Origin: an uncultured Bacteroidales bacterium
GTDB lineage: Bacteria; Bacteroidota; Bacteroidia; Bacteroidales; Paludibacteraceae
Reading direction: 5' to 3'
Length of the DNA stretch: 64,000 nt
Assembly (NCBI GenBank): GCA_934728255.1
Contig: CAKVEC010000005.1
Span: forward strand, 62,001 to 126,000
A program made the position numbers and the translations under genes. The notes under the pieces were generated by a model that ran no database searches, had not been told where the DNA came from, and saw only the letters and a program-made list of their open reading frames with translations. Below, piece by piece: positions 59,373-64,000 of this stretch (the first letter of the stretch is position 1; the number at the start of each line of letters is the position of its first letter).

Positions 59373-61967
59373 ATGATTGATAACGATAGAATTATTCCTG
59401 TAAAGATTGATGAGGAAATGAAATCCTCATACATTGACTACTCGATGAGTGTCATTGTGAGTCGTGCATTGCCCGATGTGCGAGATGGTTTCAAGCCGGT
59501 GCATCGTCGTGTACTCTTTGGTATGAACGAGTTGGGTAATACGAGTGACAAACCTACAAAGAAATCCGCACGTATTGTTGGTGAAGTAATGGGTAAGTTT
59601 CACCCGCATGGTGATAGCAGTATATATGGTACCTTGGTGCGTCTGGCACAGCCGTGGAATATGCGCTATACGTTGGTGGACGGTCAGGGTAACTTTGGTT
59701 CGGAGGACGGTGATAGCCCCGCGGCTATGCGTTATACCGAGGCGCGCTTGAGCAAATTGGCAGAGGAGATGCTCCGCGACATCGAAAAAGATACGGTGGA
59801 TATGCAGAACAACTTCGATGATACGCTCAAAGAACCTGTGGTGTTGCCTTGTCGTTTCCCAAACTTGCTCGTGAATGGTGCAAGTGGTATTGCTGTAGGT
59901 ATGGCTACCAATATGCCAACCCACAACCTTGGCGAGGTAATTGACGGCTGTGTGGCATATATCCGTAATATCGAAGACCGTTTGCAGAACCCGGAAATAG
60001 AGGAGATTACAGTAGCCGACTTGATGGAGTATATCAAGGCTCCTGATTTTCCGACGGGGGGTACTATCTATGGCTACCAAGGTGTAAAAGACGCTTTCGA
60101 GACCGGGCGTGGACGAATAATCATTCGCTCCAATGCGGACATTGAGACCGAGGATAACGGACGTGAGAAAATTATTATCACTGAGTTACCGTATGGTGTA
60201 GTGAAATCTGACTTGGTGAAAAATATCGCCGAGTTGGTCAGCGATAAAAAGATTGAGGGTATCTCCGAGATAAGCGACCTGTCAAAGCGGGATATTCGTA
60301 TCGTGATTGACATCAAGCGCGATGCTAATGCACAGGTGGTACTCAACAAACTCTATAAATATACTGCGCTCCAATCGAGTTTCGCCGTAAACAACATTGC
60401 TTTGGTTAAAGGGCGTCCTATGCTTTTGAACCTCAAGCAGTTGGTGGGTAACTTTATTGAGCACCGTATGGATGTGGTAACACGTCGTACCCGCTTCGAG
60501 TTGAAAAAGGCTGAGGAGCGCGCACACATCTTGGAGGGGTTGATTATTGCAGTAGACAACATTGACGAGGTGGTGCATATCATTCGTGCCAGCCGTACTC
60601 CCGCCGAGGCGCAAAGCAATTTGGAGCAACGCTTCAATCTTGATAACTTGCAGTCGAAAGCCATTGTGGATATGCGTCTTAGTGCGCTTACCGGACTGAA
60701 GATTGACGAGTTGAAAGCCGAATATGCCGAGTTGGAAAAACTTATTCAGCATCTCAACGACTTGCTCAATAGTGAGTCGCTGCGTTATGATCTCATCAAG
60801 GACGAACTGAATGAAATCAAAGAAAAGTATGCCGATGAGCGTCGTACCAAAATTGTGAAGATGGCTACCGAGTTCAATCCCGAAGATATGTATGCCGATG
60901 ACGATATGGTCATCACCATTTCGCACCTTGGCTATATCAAGCGTACGCCGTTGGCAGATTTCCGTTCGCAGGCTCGCGGAGGTATCGGCTCAAAGGCTTC
61001 TTCGTCGCGCGATGAGGACTTTATCGAGTATGTACACCAGGCTTCTATGCACTCCACAATGATGTTCTTTACCGAAATGGGACGTCTCTATTGGCTTAAA
61101 GTCTATGAGATACCGGAGGGAAACAAACAGTCGAAAGGGCGTGCTATCCAGAATATGATCAATCTGCAGAAGGGGGACAAAGTGCGTGCCTTTATCAATG
61201 TCAAAGGTCTCAATGATCAGGAGTATGTCGAGAAACATTATCTCATCTTTGCAACCAAGAACGGCTTGATGAAGAAGACCACTCTTGAGGCGTACAGCCA
61301 TCCGCGTGCAAATGGTATTATTGCTCTCGGTCTGCGTGATGGAGACCAACTTATCGGTGTAACGCTTACCGATGGCGAGAGTGAGATGCTTATTGCATCG
61401 CATAATGGTAAAGTGGTTCGCTTCCCAGAGAATACAGTCCGTCCTATGGGACGCAGCGCAAGTGGTGTGCGTGCTATCAAATTGGATGAAGACGGCATAG
61501 ATAGTGCTGTTGGCATGATTTGTGTAGAGAAGGGCAGTAACAAGACGGTGCTTGTTATCTCCGAGAAGGGATTTGGTAAGCGTACCGCACTTGATGACGA
61601 GAACGGCGAACCTATTTATCGTGTTACCAACCGTGGCGGTAAGGGCGTGAAGACTATGAACCTTACTGACAAGACCGGTCTGCTTATTGGTATTGATGCC
61701 GTCACGGATGATGATGACTTGATGCTTATCACTAAATCAGGTACGGCTATCCGTATGGCTATCGACACTATTCGCGTGATGGGGCGTGCTACACAGGGCG
61801 TGAAACTCATCGAGTTGCAGAAACGCAACGATACACTGATGTTCGGCTGTATTGTTCCTAAAGAGGAAGAGCAACAGACCGAGAACACAGAGGAAAGTGA
61901 GGTTACAGAGAATGTAGAAACCACTGATGCACAAACAATAGAAACAAACAACGAAAACGCAGAATAA
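59373..61967 (+). CDS. gyrA: DNA gyrase subunit A
   Basis: An 864-residue subunit of gyrase, which introduces negative supercoils with GyrB. The winged-helix and tower domains begin IDYSMSVIVSRALPDVRDG; the catalytic Tyr121 is in AAMRYTEARL. The quinolone-binding region reads HPHGDSSIYGTLVRL, with Ser at the E. coli Ser83 position and Gly at Asp87. The C-terminal six-bladed domain includes the GyrA box SQARGGIGSKA. An acidic tail of about 40 residues (EEEQQTENTEESEV and beyond) ends the protein. gyrB is elsewhere. Confidence 0.97.
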   Translation: MIDNDRIIPVKIDEEMKSSYIDYSMSVIVSRALPDVRDGFKPVHRRVLFGMNELGNTSDKPTKKSARIVGEVMGKFHPHGDSSIYGTLVRLAQPWNMRYTLVDGQGNFGSEDGDSPAAMRYTEARLSKLAEEMLRDIEKDTVDMQNNFDDTLKEPVVLPCRFPNLLVNGASGIAVGMATNMPTHNLGEVIDGCVAYIRNIEDRLQNPEIEEITVADLMEYIKAPDFPTGGTIYGYQGVKDAFETGRGRIIIRSNADIETEDNGREKIIITELPYGVVKSDLVKNIAELVSDKKIEGISEISDLSKRDIRIVIDIKRDANAQVVLNKLYKYTALQSSFAVNNIALVKGRPMLLNLKQLVGNFIEHRMDVVTRRTRFELKKAEERAHILEGLIIAVDNIDEVVHIIRASRTPAEAQSNLEQRFNLDNLQSKAIVDMRLSALTGLKIDELKAEYAELEKLIQHLNDLLNSESLRYDLIKDELNEIKEKYADERRTKIVKMATEFNPEDMYADDDMVITISHLGYIKRTPLADFRSQARGGIGSKASSSRDEDFIEYVHQASMHSTMMFFTEMGRLYWLKVYEIPEGNKQSKGRAIQNMINLQKGDKVRAFINVKGLNDQEYVEKHYLIFATKNGLMKKTTLEAYSHPRANGIIALGLRDGDQLIGVTLTDGESEMLIASHNGKVVRFPENTVRPMGRSASGVRAIKLDEDGIDSAVGMICVEKGSNKTVLVISEKGFGKRTALDDENGEPIYRVTNRGGKGVKTMNLTDKTGLLIGIDAVTDDDDLMLITKSGTAIRMAIDTIRVMGRATQGVKLIELQKRNDTLMFGCIVPKEEEQQTENTEESEVTENVETTDAQTIETNNENAE

Positions 61968-61969
61968 CA

Positions 61970-63214
61970 ATGAAAAAAACGTTATTTTTAGCAGCTATGG
62001 TGCTCATGAGTGCAGGCTGCTTTGCACAGAAAGCCAATATCAAAAAGGCGAAAAATTTGGCTTTGCAAGAGACTCCTGATTTTTCGGGCGCACGTGCAGC
62101 CATAGGCGAGGCTCTCCAAAACCCGGAGACCGAGAATCTACCCGAAGCATGGTACGTAGCAGGATTGATTGGCTATCAGGAGAACTCTGCCGAGAACCTG
62201 AAGCAAATGGTAGGACAGCCCTATGATGCCAATGTGGCAGGGCGTGCCGTAATGGAGAGTTTTGATTATTGGGTAAAGGCTGGGCAACTCGCTTCGGCTA
62301 CCACACTCGACAAGAAAGGTCGTGAGGTAATGGCTGACAAGAAAACGTTTGCCAACGTGCAGAAGAAAATGCTTGAGTATTATAAGAACCAGGAACTGGT
62401 GAAATACGGCGTTTATCTTAATGAGCAGCGCGACTACCACACGGCATATGAGGCGTTCCAAAAGCATCTTTCTATCCCCGATATGGCGATGATGCAGGAT
62501 GAAAAACTGCAGAAAGAGATGCCGCGTGATACGATCTACGAGCAATATAAGTACTACGAGGCTATCTTTGCTATTCAAGCCGAGATGCACCCCGAGGCTA
62601 TCGCTATTCTCGAACAAATGAAAGATGGTGAATACGAAGCAGTTACGATTAACCAGTTCCTCTATCAGGAGTATGTAACCGAGAAGGATACGGCCAATTT
62701 TGTGCGCGTGCTGCAAGACGCAGTAGTGCGTTTCCCGCAAGAACCTTGGTTCCTCCAGAATTTGATTAACTACTACATTTTCTCCGGTCAGGAAAAAGAG
62801 GCGATTGCATACCTCCAACAGGCTATTGAGCGTGAACCCAATGTGGCACAGTACCATCTCATCAAGGGGAATCTTGACGAGAATCAAAAGAACTATGACG
62901 AGGCTCTGGCTGATTTTGACAGAGCCCTTGCTCTTGACCCAACTATGGCAGATGCCGAAGCCGGTAAGGGACGTGTATTCTACAACCAGGGTGTAAAGAT
63001 GAACGAGGATGCTGCATATATTACGGACAATAAGGAGTATAAGAAAGCCCTCGATGCAATGAACGATATGTTCCGCAAGTCGTTGCCGTATTTCGAGAAA
63101 GCACACGAATTAGATCCCGACAACCGTGATTATATGATTACGCTTCGTACGCTCTACTACCGTTTCCATATGGATGCGGAGTACCAGGCAATAAATGACA
63201 AAATCAACAACTAA
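61970..63214 (+). CDS. Exported tetratricopeptide-repeat protein
   Basis: A 414-residue protein three bases after gyrA. A signal peptide (MKKTLFLAAMVLMSAGCFA) with a near-lipobox Cys at residue 17 precedes a helical body with TPR units, clearest at residues 265-330 (IAYLQQAIEREPNVAQYHLI, YDEALADFDRALALDPTMAD) and near the C-terminus (ALDAMNDMFRKSLPYFEKAH). It is probably periplasmic or lipidated and mediates protein contacts. Bacteroidota often have such a gene after gyrA. Partner unknown. Confidence 0.88.
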   Translation: MKKTLFLAAMVLMSAGCFAQKANIKKAKNLALQETPDFSGARAAIGEALQNPETENLPEAWYVAGLIGYQENSAENLKQMVGQPYDANVAGRAVMESFDYWVKAGQLASATTLDKKGREVMADKKTFANVQKKMLEYYKNQELVKYGVYLNEQRDYHTAYEAFQKHLSIPDMAMMQDEKLQKEMPRDTIYEQYKYYEAIFAIQAEMHPEAIAILEQMKDGEYEAVTINQFLYQEYVTEKDTANFVRVLQDAVVRFPQEPWFLQNLINYYIFSGQEKEAIAYLQQAIEREPNVAQYHLIKGNLDENQKNYDEALADFDRALALDPTMADAEAGKGRVFYNQGVKMNEDAAYITDNKEYKKALDAMNDMFRKSLPYFEKAHELDPDNRDYMITLRTLYYRFHMDAEYQAINDKINN

Positions 63215-63228
63215 ATACCGTTGCTAAA

Positions 63229-63264
63229 AGAATATGGTTTCCCGCAAGGGAACCATATTCTTAA
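63229..63264 (+). terminator. Terminator after the TPR gene
   Basis: GAATATGGTTTCCC pairs with GGGAACCATATTC around GCAA, with one bulged T and a weak T-rich tail. Confidence 0.75.
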
Positions 63265-63273
63265 TTTTATGTA

Positions 63274-63328
63274 TGGGTGTTTTCCCTGTTCTTTCCCAGA
63301 TGATACCCTGTGGATAGGTTGAGCATAG
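63274..63328. repeat. 11-base-period array
   Basis: CCTGTTCTTTC, CCAGATGATAC, CCTGTGGATAG, with neighbouring units, step by 11 bases; CCC triplets are exactly 11 apart. Confidence 0.65.
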
Positions 63329-63350
63329 AAAAAAGAACACCATACTCTGC

Positions 63351-63381
63351 ATATTAATTGTTAATTATTAATTGTTAATTG
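63351..63381. repeat. Heptamer array before ruvX
   Basis: ATTAATT and GTTAATT heptamers, four copies, run into the ruvX start codon. The flanking CTCTGCATAT is shared with the array at 43941. Confidence 0.8.
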
Positions 63382-63831
63382 ACTTTGGGCAGAATACTCG
63401 CTATAGACTTTGGTAAGAAACGCACAGGATTAGCCGTTACGGATTTGCTCCGTATAACGGCTAATCCGTTGCTTACTGTTGATACGAAGGATTTGCTCCA
63501 ATGGTTGCAAACCTATTTCGCAACCGAACAGGTGGACGAGGTGGTTATCGGACATCCTACACAAATGAACGGACAGGAGTCTGAATCGATGAACTATATC
63601 CGTCCTTTTATGGATACGTTTCGCAAAACCTTCCCCAATATACCATTGGTGCCGTTTGATGAGCGTTTTACATCCGTCCTTGCCCACCAGGCTATGATTG
63701 CAGGCGGTATGAAAAAGAAAGACCGCCAAAACAAAGCCGTGGTCGATAAACTCGCCGCATGTATCATTCTTGAAGGATATATGGACTATAAAACTTCCGG
63801 TTCTCTGTTGGAGAATAGAAATAGTAAATAA
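63379..63831 (+). CDS. ruvX: RuvX/YqgF Holliday-junction resolvase family
   Basis: A 150-residue RNase H-fold nuclease required for pre-16S rRNA 5' processing and also called a putative Holliday-junction resolvase. Motifs: GRILAIDFGKKRTGLAVTD at the N-terminus with the catalytic Asp, EVVIGHP and MNGQES in the middle, and FDERFTSVLA near residue 95, followed by KDRQNKAVVDKLAA. The start is uncertain: TTG at 63379 lies in the repeat, and TTG at 63385 is an equally good candidate; no ATG is near. Followed 50 bases later by def. Confidence 0.9.
   Translation: MTLGRILAIDFGKKRTGLAVTDLLRITANPLLTVDTKDLLQWLQTYFATEQVDEVVIGHPTQMNGQESESMNYIRPFMDTFRKTFPNIPLVPFDERFTSVLAHQAMIAGGMKKKDRQNKAVVDKLAACIILEGYMDYKTSGSLLENRNSK
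63427..63467. repeat. Inverted repeat inside ruvX
   Basis: GGATTAGCCGTTA and TAACGGCTAATCC are perfectly complementary, and CGG/CCG add three pairs inside after a two-base bulge. It encodes GLAVTDLLRITANP, a conserved segment of the family. Confidence 0.75.
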
Positions 63832-63850
63832 AAACTTTTTATAAACGAAG

Positions 63851-63879
63851 TCCCTCTCTTTTAGGGGGCAGGGGGAGTC
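63851..63879. repeat. GC-rich repeat element, copy C
   Basis: TCCCTCTCTTTTAGGGGGCA then GGGGGAGTC, ending two bases before the def start codon. It matches 9174-9205 and 40145-40176. Confidence 0.8.
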
Positions 63880-63880
63880 T

Positions 63881-64000
63881 ATGATTTTACCTATCTACTT
63901 ATATGGTCAGCCTGTTTTGCGCAAGGCGACCGACGAAATCCAACCCGGTGATTTCGACCTCAAACAACTTGTTTCTGATATGCAGGAAACCCTCACCGCA
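63881..64000 (+). CDS. def: Peptide deformylase, 3' part off the window
   Basis: Forty codons are present, starting MILPIYLYGQPVLRKATDEI and continuing FDLKQLVSDMQETL. The pattern of a Tyr/Pro start, GxPVLRK, and a helix ending MxETL is that of the N-terminus of the metalloenzyme that removes formyl groups from nascent proteins. The catalytic motifs lie beyond the window edge. The gene follows ruvX, and its ATG comes two bases after a GC-rich repeat element. Confidence 0.85.
   Translation, partial: MILPIYLYGQPVLRKATDEIQPGDFDLKQLVSDMQETLTA

Noticed and set aside
59600..59640. Quinolone-resistance mutation in GyrA
   Set aside because: Gly at the E. coli Asp87 position seems natural in some Bacteroidota; Ser at the Ser83 position is retained, so no resistance can be claimed.

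Overview
The window is chromosomal DNA of a member of the phylum Bacteroidota, most likely an uncultured or host-associated Bacteroidales. Three lines of evidence agree. At least fifteen promoters have the Bacteroidales form, a TTG box, exactly 20 bases, then TANNTTTG, and genes lack Shine-Dalgarno sequences. The gene set is typical of the order: a DUF6089-type barrel, uppS, bamA and two ompH genes in one cluster, a SusA-like GH13 amylase, a fused RibBA, pyruvate phosphate dikinase, TolC/HlyD/ABC-2 exporters, and TonB receptors with a long basic leader. Gene order and the type A RNase P RNA fit as well. No species can be named from sequence alone.

Layout. 1-1.1 kb: dgt, cut by the window edge. 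1.4-7.5 kb: envelope biogenesis cluster (barrel protein, uppS, bamA, a lipoprotein, two Skp/OmpH chaperones, a 46-residue protein). 7.6-14.7 kb: MFS transporter, murF, a membrane-anchored coiled-coil protein, an AspT/YidE-type transporter, an Fsr-type MFS exporter, and a phosphopantetheinyl transferase. 14.9-24.5 kb, mostly minus strand: GH13 amylase, YihY, rnpB, tRNA-Gly(CCC), a CarboxypepD-like surface protein with a TPR lipoprotein-like partner, and PBP1A. 24.5-28.1 kb is the accessory-looking part: a gene-poor stretch full of inverted repeats, an M.EcoRI-like adenine methyltransferase and a DUF262-HNH nuclease, each preceded by a large potentially folded element. 28.2-31.4 kb: ppdK and a small lipoprotein. 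31.4-32.3 kb: two decayed genes. 32.3-34.8 kb: an orphan histidine kinase and a beta-CASP nuclease. 34.9-41.9 kb: an ABC-2/HlyD/TolC exporter operon with a divergent AraC regulator. 42-50.5 kb: mnmA, an acyltransferase, a P1B-type ATPase, an efflux MFS, a lipoprotein, sodB, a HAD hydrolase and thiL. 50.6-56.8 kb: thioesterase, TonB receptor, cdd, LptF/G and ribBA. 56.9-64 kb: a low-complexity exported protein behind a sigma-54-like site, SDR, gyrA, a TPR protein, ruvX, and the start of def.

The most unusual property is in the spacers. Almost every intergenic gap holds degenerate short-period arrays: a GC-containing class with a strict 11-base period at a dozen loci, an AT-rich class with a 7-base period that sits directly in front of start codons, and single 9- and 23-base arrays. 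Some of this material has entered reading frames (murF, ribBA, and the 3' end of fsr). A second class-wide signal is an extended promoter module in which the spacer between the -33 and -7 boxes is also conserved. The strongest candidate for an undescribed functional unit is the methyltransferase/DUF262-HNH pair with its two large inverted-repeat structures.
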